From Pedococcus aerophilus (GTDB lineage Bacteria > Actinomycetota > Actinomycetes > Actinomycetales > Dermatophilaceae): a stretch of 64,000 bases of DNA. Shown here one piece after another: positions 1 to 8,109 of the stretch. Numbering within the stretch: position 1 is the stretch's first letter; each line of letters starts with the position of its first letter. Below the pieces are notes generated by a model that was not told the origin of the DNA, did no database searches, and saw only the letters and a list, made by a program, of their open reading frames with translations. Position numbers and translations under genes: made by a program. The DNA lies in assembly GCF_039532215.1 (NCBI RefSeq), contig NZ_BAAARN010000001.1, positions 1,223,941 to 1,287,940 of the forward strand, read 5' to 3'.

Positions 1-1010
1 CGGGTGAGGTCGTAGGTGACCAGGACACCGGTGCCGCCGTCGCTCTCGGGCCGGCGCCAGTAGTTCCACGAAGCCCGGGCGCCGCTCGTGTGCGGCAGCA
101 CCGACTCGTCGGTGTGCAGCTGGGCGACGTTGCTGGAGTAGTGGATCGCGCCCAGCACGTCGGCCTGGAGCTCGGTGGGCTCGCTGAGCAGGGCGAGCGC
201 CTGGTGCGGGTGGGCGGCGATGACCACGGAGTCGTAGGTCTGGCTGTCACCGTGGGCGTCGACCACGACGACGCCGTCTGGCGTCTCGGTGACCGAGCTG
301 ACGGGCGTGGCCAGCCGGACCTCGTCGATGCCTGCTGCCAGCGCCTCGACGTAGCGCTTCGAACCCCCGGTCACGGTCCGCCAGGTGGGCGAGCCGAAGA
401 CCGTGAGCATCCCGTGGTGGTCCAGGAACTCGAAGAGGTAGCGCGCGGGGTACTGCAGCGACACGTCCGGGTCGCACGACCAGACCGCGGCGACGACGGG
501 CTCGAGGAAGTGGCGGGTGAAGTACGGGCTGAAGCCCACCCGGGCGGCGAACGCACCGAGCGTCTCGTCGCGGTGGGCGTCGGACGCCTCGCGTGACAGG
601 ACGTCGCGGGCCTCGCGGTGGAACTTCTTCACCTCGGTGAGCATCCGCAGGTAGGACGGGTTGGTGAGGTTCGCGGCGCGCGGGAACAGGCCCTTGGCCT
701 TCTTGGCGCCGGCGTACTCGAGGCCGGACTCGTCGTCGCGGACGGACATGCTCATGTCGGAGTCCTGCGTGGCCACCCCGAGCTCACCGAAGAGGCGCAG
801 CAGCGTGGGGTAGGTGCGGTCGTTGTGCACGATGAAACCGGTGTCGACACCGATGGTGCGGTCGCCGACCTGCACCTCGTGCGTGTCGGCGTGGCCGCCC
901 AGGCGGGCGTCGGCTTCGTACAGGGTCACCGGGCCGCGCGTGCCGAGCACGTGGGCGGCCGTGAGGCCTGCGACTCCGCTGCCGATGACGGCGCGGCGTG
1001 GTGCTGACAT
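1..1010 (-). CDS. FAD-dependent amine-oxidase-like oxidoreductase (COG2907 type), partial
   Basis: The minus frame from the ATG at 1010 stays open to the left edge, so the C-terminus is outside the window. The N-terminus has a Rossmann dinucleotide motif (AVIGSGVAGLTAA, about residues 7-19) and then YEADARLGGHADTH, the usual FAD-binding pattern of the COG2907 oxidoreductases. In many bacteria such proteins sit with a cyclopropane-fatty-acid-synthase-like methyltransferase and a DUF1365 protein and modify membrane fatty acids; those partners would lie to the left and are not visible. It is the last visible member of a minus-strand run with the acyltransferase and the short-chain dehydrogenase (gaps of 80 and 47 nt). 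The family call is good; the substrate is inferred. Confidence 0.8.
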   Translation of the reverse strand, partial: MSAPRRAVIGSGVAGLTAAHVLGTRGPVTLYEADARLGGHADTHEVQVGDRTIGVDTGFIVHNDRTYPTLLRLFGELGVATQDSDMSMSVRDDESGLEYAGAKKAKGLFPRAANLTNPSYLRMLTEVKKFHREARDVLSREASDAHRDETLGAFAARVGFSPYFTRHFLEPVVAAVWSCDPDVSLQYPARYLFEFLDHHGMLTVFGSPTWRTVTGGSKRYVEALAAGIDEVRLATPVSSVTETPDGVVVVDAHGDSQTYDSVVIAAHPHQALALLSEPTELQADVLGAIHYSSNVAQLHTDESVLPHTSGARASWNYWRRPESDGGTGVLVTYDLT

Positions 1011-1090
1011 GGTGGTCCATCCGTTCAGGGGGTCGACGTGCTGGTCATTCGTCGTGCGGGGTCCGGCGGATTGCCCGGGGGCGGCGGTGC

Positions 1091-2299
1091 TCATGCCGTT
1101 CCGGGAGGTCTGGCGGCCGGCACCAGCCAGCGGGCGGTCTGCCGGGAGGCCACGGCCACGACGGTCTCGAGTGGGCCGCGCAGGGGGACGAGGGCGAAGA
1201 AGGCACCGACGGCGGTGACCACGAGGACCTGGTCGTCGTAGTGCTCGGGGAGCTCCCAGTCGGGCCACCAGCCCTGCGCCATCATCAGCACGTGCAGGGT
1301 GTAGAGGGACAGGGTCATCGCCCCCGCACCGAACACGGCAGCCCACACCCGGGGAAGGAACCGGGTCAGGAGCACGCAGAGCCCGGTCAGGGCGAGCGCG
1401 CTGCCGATCGTGTGGGCGAGGTCGAGGGGGGTGCCGGAGTGCGGCGTCACCACGGCGAGCCACCACCACGATCCGGTCGGGGTCGTCCCGCTGAGCCCGT
1501 GGGTCAGCAGCGCGTCGAGGGCGGCCGGGTCGGCCAGCGACGGGTCCGGCGTGGCGGCGTCGGGGTAGGTGGCCGCCAGCGAGGCGCGGGCACCCGGCCG
1601 GGCGAGGAGCGCCCGGGAGACCACCTGCGCCGCGAGCGCGAGGACCGCTCCGCCCACGAGCAGGCGCGCAGCGGTGGCGGGGCGTCCGAGCGGGAGGCGG
1701 CCGAGCGCCATACCGGCCAGGAGGTAGGCCACCCAGACGGCGGCCGGGTAGTAGCCGGTGAGCAGCAGCTCCCCCAGCAGGTGCGCGGGCCGCAGGAGGT
1801 CCCCAGGCGTGGGGCTGCCGACCTCGTGGGAGGGCAGCAGCGGCCTGATCAGGTGCGATCCGACCGGGACGGCGAGCACCCAGGCCACGGCCCACCCGGC
1901 GAGCGCTCGCGGCCCCAGGCCGAGGAAGGGCAGCCCGAGGACGAACAGGACGGCGTAGGAGGCGAGGATCACCGCGATCACGGTGGGCACAGCCCCGAGC
2001 GCGAGCCCGAGGGCGCCCACGAGCAGCGCCCGGACGACGAGGCGCACGGACACCGCGGTGCGCTCACGTCCTCGCACCGGCTCGGACCGTCCGCTGACCA
2101 GGGCGAGGCTGACGCCCGCGAGCACGGCGAACAGTGCCGATGCGCGACCACCGGCGAGCTGCTGGACCCACGGCACCTCGGTGCCGACCCGGCCGGGGAG
2201 CACGTGCGTGGCCATCATCCCGAAGAGCGCGAGCGCCCTGGCGACGTCGACGCCGACGACCCGCCCCGGCGCGACGTCCGGGAGGACGGGTTCGCTCAT
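1091..2299 (-). CDS. Integral membrane acyltransferase-like protein (DUF418/DUF1624, HGSNAT-like)
   Basis: A 402-residue polytopic membrane protein. It opens with VDVARALALFGMMATHVL (residues about 18-35), which resembles the first helix of the heparan-alpha-glucosaminide N-acetyltransferase-like (DUF1624) and DUF418 families, including the His at the end of the helix. About ten hydrophobic segments follow. Near the C-terminus TLSLYTLHVLMMA matches the conserved helix with a second His. Members move acyl groups across or at the membrane, but the acceptor here is unknown. It lies between the dehydrogenase (47-nt gap) and the flavin oxidoreductase (80-nt gap) and is probably co-transcribed with them. 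Confidence 0.75.
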   Translation of the reverse strand: MSEPVLPDVAPGRVVGVDVARALALFGMMATHVLPGRVGTEVPWVQQLAGGRASALFAVLAGVSLALVSGRSEPVRGRERTAVSVRLVVRALLVGALGLALGAVPTVIAVILASYAVLFVLGLPFLGLGPRALAGWAVAWVLAVPVGSHLIRPLLPSHEVGSPTPGDLLRPAHLLGELLLTGYYPAAVWVAYLLAGMALGRLPLGRPATAARLLVGGAVLALAAQVVSRALLARPGARASLAATYPDAATPDPSLADPAALDALLTHGLSGTTPTGSWWWLAVVTPHSGTPLDLAHTIGSALALTGLCVLLTRFLPRVWAAVFGAGAMTLSLYTLHVLMMAQGWWPDWELPEHYDDQVLVVTAVGAFFALVPLRGPLETVVAVASRQTARWLVPAARPPGTA

Positions 2300-2346
2300 G
2301 ACCTCATCCTGTCAGCCGGGGTGCACGATCGCGCGCCCGACCGTGC

Positions 2347-3087
2347 TCACCACGGCAGCGTGGCGCCGTCCCTGAAGAAGCCCCCGGTGGGTCCGTCGTC
2401 GGGCAGGGTCGCCGCCCACACCACTCCGGGGGCGCTCGCGGCAGCAGTCCGCTCGCCACCGGCGGAGGGCGAATCGGGGCAGACGGTGTTGACGAGGATG
2501 CCGCCGGTGGCGAGCTCCGCGGCGAGGAGGCTGGTCAGGGCGTTCAGGGCCGCGGCGCCGATCCCGTATGCCGCGTCGGCGCCGGCGCGCGCGCCGAGCC
2601 CGAGCACCGGGTCACCGTGGGAGCCTGCCCCGCTCCCGACGTTGACCACCCGGGGGTGGTCGCTGCGCAGCAGCAGCGGCAGGAAGGCCCGGGTGAGGCG
2701 CCAGGCACCGAACAGCGCCACGTCGAGAAGCTGACGGGCCTGCTCGAGGTCGGCCCCGGTCACGGTTCCCGCCCACGGCTCGCGCTCAGTCGGCTCCCGG
2801 TCGCCCGGCCGGCTGTGCGCGGTGGTGTTGACGAGGATGTCGAGGCGGGCTCGTGAGGCCACCACGGCCGCCACGGCCGCGTGCACCGACTCGTCGTCGG
2901 TCACGTCCAGGTCGACCCCCAGCGGCTCGAGCGCCGGGAGGTCGACGACGGCGTCCTTGGCCGCCTCCGCGGTGCGAGCAGCCACCAGCACGACGGCCCC
3001 GGTGAGCGACAGCTGCCGGGCGACCTCGAGTCCGAGACCGGTGTCGACGCCGGTGACGAGGGCGACCGGCGTGGGGGTGGTGTTCAC
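2347..3087 (-). CDS. Short-chain dehydrogenase/reductase family protein lacking the catalytic Lys
   Basis: A 246-residue protein of normal SDR length. The nucleotide-binding motif TGVDTGLG (residues 12-19) fits TGxxxGxG, Asp61 is in the adenine-ring position and Ser152 is a candidate catalytic Ser (NVGSGAG). The active-site YxxxK reads Y174-G-I-G-A178, so the Lys that positions the nicotinamide ribose is replaced by Ala; the structural NNAG motif reads NTTA. The fold is therefore clear but ordinary SDR catalysis is doubtful; it may be regulatory, bind ligand only, or use another base. It is first in a minus-strand set with the membrane acyltransferase and the flavin oxidoreductase. Confidence 0.85.
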   Translation of the reverse strand: MNTTPTPVALVTGVDTGLGLEVARQLSLTGAVVLVAARTAEAAKDAVVDLPALEPLGVDLDVTDDESVHAAVAAVVASRARLDILVNTTAHSRPGDREPTEREPWAGTVTGADLEQARQLLDVALFGAWRLTRAFLPLLLRSDHPRVVNVGSGAGSHGDPVLGLGARAGADAAYGIGAAALNALTSLLAAELATGGILVNTVCPDSPSAGGERTAAASAPGVVWAATLPDDGPTGGFFRDGATLPW

Positions 3088-3228
3088 GAGCGCTCCGCGG
3101 GGAAGGACGGGTGGGTGGACCCCGACGTGCCGGAGCGGGTCGCGACACGTCGGGGTCGGTCAGGGCGCCGCTGCCGGTCGGCCGGCAGCAGGCGCGGAAC
3201 GGCGTGGGCGCTCAGCGCCCGACCCCGG

Positions 3229-3537
3229 TCAGGAGCACCAGGGGTAGACGAACAGGCTCTTGTCCCCGGCGCGGTGGTCGGCGAGCACGACGCTCAGGGG
3301 CAGCGGGTCGGGCAGGGACGCGACGTCGGTCCCGGCACGGGGAGTGACGCCGACGGCGACGGCGGTGGAGATGGGCAGGCCGTCCTTGGCCACGGCGCTG
3401 AAGACCCCCAGTCCCTTGAGGGCGTTCATACCGGCCCGCATGCAGGCGGTGTCGGGGGCGGCACTGGCCGACGTGGCGGGGACGAGGACGGCGGAACCGA
3501 CCAGGGCGAGGGCGGCGGCGACACGGGTGAGCTTCAT
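3229..3537 (-). CDS. Small secreted protein with two Cys residues
   Basis: 102 residues from the ATG at 3537, preceded by GGAG with 9-nt spacing. The N-terminus is a textbook Sec signal: KLTR, a hydrophobic core, and ATSASA before the predicted mature start APDTAC (about residue 26). The mature part is about 77 residues with one Cys near each end (DTACMRAG and the C-terminal PWCS), which could form a disulfide. I do not recognise the family. It is divergent from the CarH-like regulator across a 174-bp region, so it could be a direct target of that regulator. A longer frame upstream of the ATG runs antisense to the regulator and is not taken as coding. Confidence 0.75.
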   Translation of the reverse strand: MKLTRVAAALALVGSAVLVPATSASAAPDTACMRAGMNALKGLGVFSAVAKDGLPISTAVAVGVTPRAGTDVASLPDPLPLSVVLADHRAGDKSLFVYPWCS

Positions 3538-3625
3538 TGCTGTGCACTCCATTCGACGGGGACGAGGTGGTCGCCTCGACCCCTGATCGAGACGACCGGC
3601 TGGGGGCGCACCGAGTGAACAATGT

Positions 3626-3693
3626 TTGTCCAACGTTGCGTCACCCGAGATCCTGCTCCTGTCCGGAGCCGTTGTCCAGACTTTGCCCAAGGT
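3626..3693 (+). promoter_or_regulatory. Candidate CarH/LitR operator: 11-bp repeats in the divergent promoter region
   Basis: Two tandem 11-bp units lie just upstream of the regulator: TTGTCCAGACT at 3672-3682 and TTGCCCAAGGT at 3683-3693. A third copy of the core, TTGTCCAACGT, is at 3626-3636, and an inverted variant TGAACAA lies at 3616-3622. CarH-type regulators are known to bind tandem 11-bp repeats that overlap a promoter, one dimer pair per repeat. The arrangement suggests autoregulation and control of the divergent secreted-protein gene. The match is by eye and the footprint is unproven. Confidence 0.5.
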
Positions 3694-3711
3694 GGGGGCT
3701 ACGCTGCGCTC

Positions 3712-4590
3712 GTGTACACGATCAGCCACGCCGCACGGCTGACCGGCGTCCCCGCGGCGACGCTGCGCGTCTGGGAGCGGCGCTACGGGCTGGTCGCCCC
3801 GATCCGCACCGACGGCGGCTACCGCCTCTACGACGAGCGGGCCCTGCAGGTGGTCCGGGCGATGTCCTCCCTCGTCGCCGCCGGTTGGGCCCCGAAGCAG
3901 GCTGCGGACCACCTCCTCTCCGACGAGGGCGGGGTCCCACCCGCACAGGCACCGGAGCCGGCCACCGACCAGGAGTTCGACGCCCTGGCCCGCGGCGCTG
4001 CCGCCCTCGACCCGGTCGCGGTGTCCGCCGCGATGGACGACGCGTTCTCGCGCGGGACCTTCGAGGACGTCGTGGACTCCTGGCTCATGCCCTCGCTGCA
4101 GGTCGTCGGCACGTGGTGGCGCGACGGACGGGTCGACGTCGCCGGCGAGCACGTCGTCAGCGCGACCGTCCACCGCCACCTCGGCGCGGCCATGGAGGCG
4201 ACGCCCTTTCGCAGCTCGGGCCCCCTCCTCGCCGTCGGCCTCGCCCGTGGTTCGCACCACGAGCTCGGGGTGCTGGCGTTCTCGGTCGTGCTCCGCCGCC
4301 GAGGCGCCCGGGTCGTCTACCTCGGCACCGACCTGCCCGCCCAGGACTGGGTCAACGTCGTGCGACGGCGCTCCCCCGTGGCTGCGGTCGTCGGGGCGCC
4401 CATGCGGACGGACGTCATCGCGGTGCGGGAGACCGCCGACGCCCTGCGCGCCAACCATGCCGGGTTCCCCGTGTACGTCGGCGGCGGGGCCCAGGACGAG
4501 GTGGGGCACGGCACCATCGCCCTCGGGCACACGATCCGCGACGCCGCAGACCGCCTCGAGGTCGACCTCGGTCTCGACCTGCGGCGCTGA
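3712..4590 (+). CDS. MerR-type regulator with B12-binding domain, CarH/LitR-like
   Basis: 292 residues from the GTG at 3712, which begins VYTISHAARLTG as MerR proteins do; an ATG at 3622 would add 30 residues that overlap the repeat-rich promoter, so I reject it. The MerR helix-turn-helix covers about residues 1-75. A helical B12-binding module follows with W136-x9-E146-H147, the Wx9EH signature of adenosylcobalamin photoreceptors. The C-terminal Rossmann part has H183-E-L-G186, keeping the His that would ligate cobalt in DxHxxG, although the Asp is Ser. Known relatives hold promoters shut as dark tetramers and release DNA in light. Light sensing here is inferred from motifs. Confidence 0.85.
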   Translation: MYTISHAARLTGVPAATLRVWERRYGLVAPIRTDGGYRLYDERALQVVRAMSSLVAAGWAPKQAADHLLSDEGGVPPAQAPEPATDQEFDALARGAAALDPVAVSAAMDDAFSRGTFEDVVDSWLMPSLQVVGTWWRDGRVDVAGEHVVSATVHRHLGAAMEATPFRSSGPLLAVGLARGSHHELGVLAFSVVLRRRGARVVYLGTDLPAQDWVNVVRRRSPVAAVVGAPMRTDVIAVRETADALRANHAGFPVYVGGGAQDEVGHGTIALGHTIRDAADRLEVDLGLDLRR

Positions 4591-4612
4591 GGCGCCTCGC
4601 GACTCGTCGGGC

Positions 4613-6802
4613 TCAGACGGTCAGGCGGGCCTGGAGCGCGTCGGTGAGCAGGGCCACGAGGGCCTCGAGCTGGATGTCCTCCGAGGACGAGACCTCCTCG
4701 TCCGAGCCGTCCAGGGCGCGGGCCGCCAGGCCCGCCTTGTCGTCGATGAGCTGGGCGACCTTGGAGTCGATGGTCTGCGCCGCGATGATGCGCCACGCCG
4801 TGACCGGCTCCTCCTGCCCGATGCGGTGGACGCGGTCGATGGCCTGCGTCTGCTCCGCGTCGGTCCACGACAGCTCTGCGAGCACGACGTTGGAGGCGAC
4901 CTGGAGGTTCAGGCCGACACCGGCAGCGCTCAGCGAGCAGACGACGACGGCGACCTCGGGGTCGCTCACGAAGGCGTCGATGTTGGCCTGGCGCTGCTTG
5001 GGCGTCTGGTGGCCACGGATCGAGGAGTAGCGCAGCCCGCGCTTGGCGAAGGTCTCCTCGGCGACGTCCATGACGTCGATGTGCTTGGCGAAGAAGACGA
5101 CCTTGCCGACGCTGCGCGCCAGCTGGGCGGCGTAGTCGGCGGCGAGGCCCGCCTTGGCCTGGCCGATGCGGCGCATGACCCCGAAGACGTTCTCCTCGGT
5201 TGCCGAGGAGTTGGTGTCCTCGCGCTCCCATCGGGCCACGCGGCGGACCAGCTCGTGGTCGATGCCGGCCACCATGACGCTGGAACGGCGGTTCTCGAGG
5301 GCGGAGTCGTAGCGCGAGACCAGGCGACGGGCGAGGTCGCGCTCGGCGGCGCGGATGGAGCGGCCCGCCTCGTCGTCGAGCTCGACCGGAAGGTCGGCGA
5401 TGCGGCGGGCGGGGATGTCGGAGGCGACGTCGACCTTGCGCCGGCGCACGATCCCGAGGTCGATGACGCTGCCTCGCGCCGCGGTGTAGAAGCCCGAGTC
5501 GGCCGGGGTCAGCCCGGTCTCCTCGAGGGAGTGCATGAGCTGGGCCAGGGGCTTCTTCTCGTCGATCCAGCCGAGGAACTGCCAGATCGCGCGGAAGTCC
5601 TCGATGTCGTTGATGAGGGGCGTGCCGGTCAGGGCCATGAGCAGCGGACGGACCGTGCGCTGGCGGATCTTCTCGGACAGCTGCAGCACGTGCTGTGAGC
5701 GCTGCGAGGTCTTGTTCTTGATGAAGTGCGCCTCGTCCACGACCATGCCGCGGAAGCCGAGGTTGCCGAGCCAGCCGACGTGACGGTCGAGCACCTCGTA
5801 GTTGACGACGACGATGTCGGCGAAGCCGTCGATCCCGTCACCGTTGCCGTGGACGACCGTCGCCGTGCGGCGCGGGGTCCAGAGCGCGGCCTCGCGGGCC
5901 CAGTTGGTCTTGACGACGTTCGGCACGACGACGAGCAGGGGGTAGGCGCCGGCGGCCTCGGCAGCGAGCAGCGCCTGGGCGGTCTTGCCCAGGCCGGGCT
6001 CGTCCGCCAGGAGGAAGGTCCGGTGGCCCTCCGCGGCTGCGGCCACGAGCTGGGCCTGGTGGTGCATCAGCTCGAGCCCGGCTGGGGCCTTCACGGAGGC
6101 GTCCTCGGGCAGGTCCATGCAGGACGAGGCGCCGCCGTACTCGAACGAGCGGAACAGCGGACCGAGCAGCTCCCAGCTGCTCAGCCGTCCGGTGGGCCGC
6201 TTGTGGTCGACGGCCGAGAAGTCGGGGGCGAGGAAGGGGTTGGCGAGCTGCCGGGCGACCACGGACTGCGGCACGACGCGGCGCTCAACGGCCACGGGGG
6301 CGTCGTCGGGCTGCGGCTCGGGCTCGGGCTCGTCGGGCACCTCGAACCCGGCTGCGAGCTGCATCTCCCGCTTCAGCGTGGCGGCGTCGTCGGAGACGGG
6401 GGCGTCCTCCGGGAGCAGGACCAGCAGCGAGGTGTCACGGGCCGCGGTCTTGGCGAGGATGGTGGCCACGCCGTCGAGCCGCTTGAGCTGCTCGGTGCGC
6501 TGCGCCTCGGTGCTCTCCGCGTCGGTCCTGATCCGCGCACGCTCCTCGCGCACGAGCAGGGCCACGACCTGGAACTTGGTCCGTCCCGAGGGCCGCACCT
6601 TGCCGCGCTGGGCAGCGGCCTCTACCTCGCGCACCGCACGCGCCAGGACCGGGATCATCCCCTCGTTGTCGAGGTCGCGGACCCGGCGGGGCGAGCGCTG
6701 CCCACCCTGCCCGCCACCACGGCGGGCACCGCCCGCGCGGGACGGACCACCACTGGCGGCACCACTGCGCGTGGCACCGGACTGGCGCTGGCCTCGAGCC
6801 AA
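4613..6802 (-). CDS. SNF2/RapA-type DEAD/DEAH-box helicase
   Basis: A superfamily 2 Snf2-type ATPase. I place the start at the TTG at 6802 because a strong GGAGGAG sits six bases before it, giving 729 residues; an ATG at 7060 would add 86 Arg/Pro/Ala-rich residues of low complexity. Motifs in order are Walker A DEPGLGKT, DEAH (VVDEAHFIKN), motif III (ALTGTPL), and in the C-terminal RecA lobe AGVGLNLQ and DRVHRIGQ. The first 200 residues are basic and then coiled-coil-like, with no domain I can name. Such proteins remodel protein-DNA complexes. It converges with the CarH-like gene (22-nt gap); the role is unknown. Confidence 0.85.
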   Translation of the reverse strand: MARGQRQSGATRSGAASGGPSRAGGARRGGGQGGQRSPRRVRDLDNEGMIPVLARAVREVEAAAQRGKVRPSGRTKFQVVALLVREERARIRTDAESTEAQRTEQLKRLDGVATILAKTAARDTSLLVLLPEDAPVSDDAATLKREMQLAAGFEVPDEPEPEPQPDDAPVAVERRVVPQSVVARQLANPFLAPDFSAVDHKRPTGRLSSWELLGPLFRSFEYGGASSCMDLPEDASVKAPAGLELMHHQAQLVAAAAEGHRTFLLADEPGLGKTAQALLAAEAAGAYPLLVVVPNVVKTNWAREAALWTPRRTATVVHGNGDGIDGFADIVVVNYEVLDRHVGWLGNLGFRGMVVDEAHFIKNKTSQRSQHVLQLSEKIRQRTVRPLLMALTGTPLINDIEDFRAIWQFLGWIDEKKPLAQLMHSLEETGLTPADSGFYTAARGSVIDLGIVRRRKVDVASDIPARRIADLPVELDDEAGRSIRAAERDLARRLVSRYDSALENRRSSVMVAGIDHELVRRVARWEREDTNSSATEENVFGVMRRIGQAKAGLAADYAAQLARSVGKVVFFAKHIDVMDVAEETFAKRGLRYSSIRGHQTPKQRQANIDAFVSDPEVAVVVCSLSAAGVGLNLQVASNVVLAELSWTDAEQTQAIDRVHRIGQEEPVTAWRIIAAQTIDSKVAQLIDDKAGLAARALDGSDEEVSSSEDIQLEALVALLTDALQARLTV

Positions 6803-6808
6803 GAACTT

Positions 6809-6815
6809 CTCCTCC
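6809..6815 (-). promoter_or_regulatory. Shine-Dalgarno GGAGGAG deciding a TTG start
   Basis: GGAGGAG on the minus strand, six bases from the TTG at 6802. No comparable site precedes the in-frame ATG at 7060. It is one of the clearest ribosome binding sites of the window and supports the shorter helicase. Confidence 0.7.
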
Positions 6816-7067
6816 GAAGGACCGCGACGAGCGGACGGGCGGACCCGGCGCGGGGACGCCGGGACGATCGGGGCGCCGGCGGTCGTCCCTCCCGGGACAC
6901 CCCCTCGACGCGACCGGACCCACCGGTCGAGCGACCGGGGCGGGGGCGGATCTGCTGCCCCTGCGGTGGAACCGGTGGCCCGGGCGTCCGCGACCGCCGT
7001 GCACCGAGCCGAGTCGGGGCGAGAGGGGCGGTACGGCGCCTGGGCCGGTACTGCGCTCATCGTACCG

Positions 7068-7946
7068 TCAGCGCAGCCCCTGCGGGCGGCGGCGTCCCGA
7101 GAGCGCCGACAGCGTGGCGGCGAGGGACACCGAGACCTCGTCCGGTCGTCGCTGCGCGACCCGGATGAAGAGCACGTCGACCACGGTGAGCTGGGCCATC
7201 CGGCTCGACATGGCGCCATACCGGAAACGGGTCTCGCGGGAGACTGTGGTGAGCACGGCGTCGGCGCCGCGGGCCAGCGGTGAGCCCGGGAAGTTGGTCA
7301 CGGCGACGGTGAAGGCGCCTGCCGCCCGGGCCACCTCGAGGGCTGCCAGCGACTCCTCGGTCTCCCCCGAGTGCGAGAAGGCGATGGCGACGGAGCCCGT
7401 CGGCAGGACGGCCGCCGAGGTGAGCGCGAGGTGGGCGTCGGTCCAGGAGTTGGCGAGGCAGCCGATGCGGCGCAGCTTGTGCTGGAGGTCCTGCGCGGCC
7501 AGGCCGCTCGACGCCGAGCCGTAGACGTCGACGACCGGCGCCCGTTCGATGGCGTCGACGACGCGTTCCACCTCGTCCAGGTCGAGCGCGTCCGCGGTCT
7601 CCTCGACCGCGCGCGCCTCCTGGTAGGCGAGCTTGCGCACCACGGCCCGGAGCCCGTCCGCCGGGTCGATGTCGCCGTCGGCCACCCCGAAGTCGATCCG
7701 CCGGCCGTCCTCCCCCGCCGCCGCCCGCGCCAGCGCCAGCCGGAACTCCTTGTAGCCCGTGAACCCGAGCCGGCGGCAGAACCTGGCGACGCTGGCCGTC
7801 GAGGTCTCGCAGTGGGTGGCGAGGTCGCCGATCGAGCGGGACGACGCGGCCGCGGGGTCGGCCAGCGCAGCCGCGGCGAGCCGCCCGGCCGCCGGCGTCA
7901 GCTCCGGCAGGGACTGGCGCAGGCGCACGAGCAGGTCCTCGGCCAC
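7068..7946 (-). CDS. MurR/RpiR-family transcriptional regulator (HTH + SIS domain)
   Basis: 292 residues from the GTG at 7946, preceded by AGGGGGAGGG four bases upstream. The N-terminal HTH_6 domain (about residues 1-75) contains the recognition-helix region TSTASVARFCRRLGFTGYKE. The C-terminal SIS sugar-phosphate isomerase domain (about 115-260) has DVYGSASSGLAAQDL and the loop IAFSHSGETEE, typical of phosphosugar binding without catalysis. Longer frames upstream enter the divergent promoter and are rejected. It faces an operon holding AnmK, whose product is N-acetylmuramic acid 6-phosphate, the ligand of MurR in enterobacteria. I infer that it senses that or a related phosphosugar and represses the operon. 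Confidence 0.85.
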   Translation of the reverse strand: MAEDLLVRLRQSLPELTPAAGRLAAAALADPAAASSRSIGDLATHCETSTASVARFCRRLGFTGYKEFRLALARAAAGEDGRRIDFGVADGDIDPADGLRAVVRKLAYQEARAVEETADALDLDEVERVVDAIERAPVVDVYGSASSGLAAQDLQHKLRRIGCLANSWTDAHLALTSAAVLPTGSVAIAFSHSGETEESLAALEVARAAGAFTVAVTNFPGSPLARGADAVLTTVSRETRFRYGAMSSRMAQLTVVDVLFIRVAQRRPDEVSVSLAATLSALSGRRRPQGLR

Positions 7947-7997
7947 GACGCCCTCCCCCTCCGGCTCGCCGGTTCCTCGGGTTCGCGTCCCGACTGT

Positions 7998-8047
7998 CGG
8001 AAAAACTTTACACAGGTATACCGATATGCGGAACAAAGTGCCATATT
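7998..8047. promoter_or_regulatory. AT-rich divergent promoter/operator region of the muropeptide locus
   Basis: This short stretch is much richer in A+T than its surroundings. It contains CGGAAAAA at 7998-8005 and CGGAACAA at 8029-8036, which start 31 bp (three helical turns) apart, an ACTTT/AAAGT inverted pair (8005-8009 and 8035-8039), and the palindrome GTATAC at 8016-8021. It lies between the divergent MurR/RpiR regulator and the solute-binding protein, where operator half-sites would be expected. I cannot assign -35/-10 boxes with confidence. Confidence 0.4.
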
Positions 8048-8109
8048 GAACGCATCGTCCGCTTGTGCGACCCCACGCCACCACCACGCCACCACTCAGG
8101 AGTGCCCCC

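Noticed and set aside
6803..7060. An N-terminal extension of the Snf2 helicase to the ATG at 7060.
   Set aside because: The extra 86 residues are Arg/Pro/Ala-rich without family content, and a strong ribosome site precedes the TTG at 6802.
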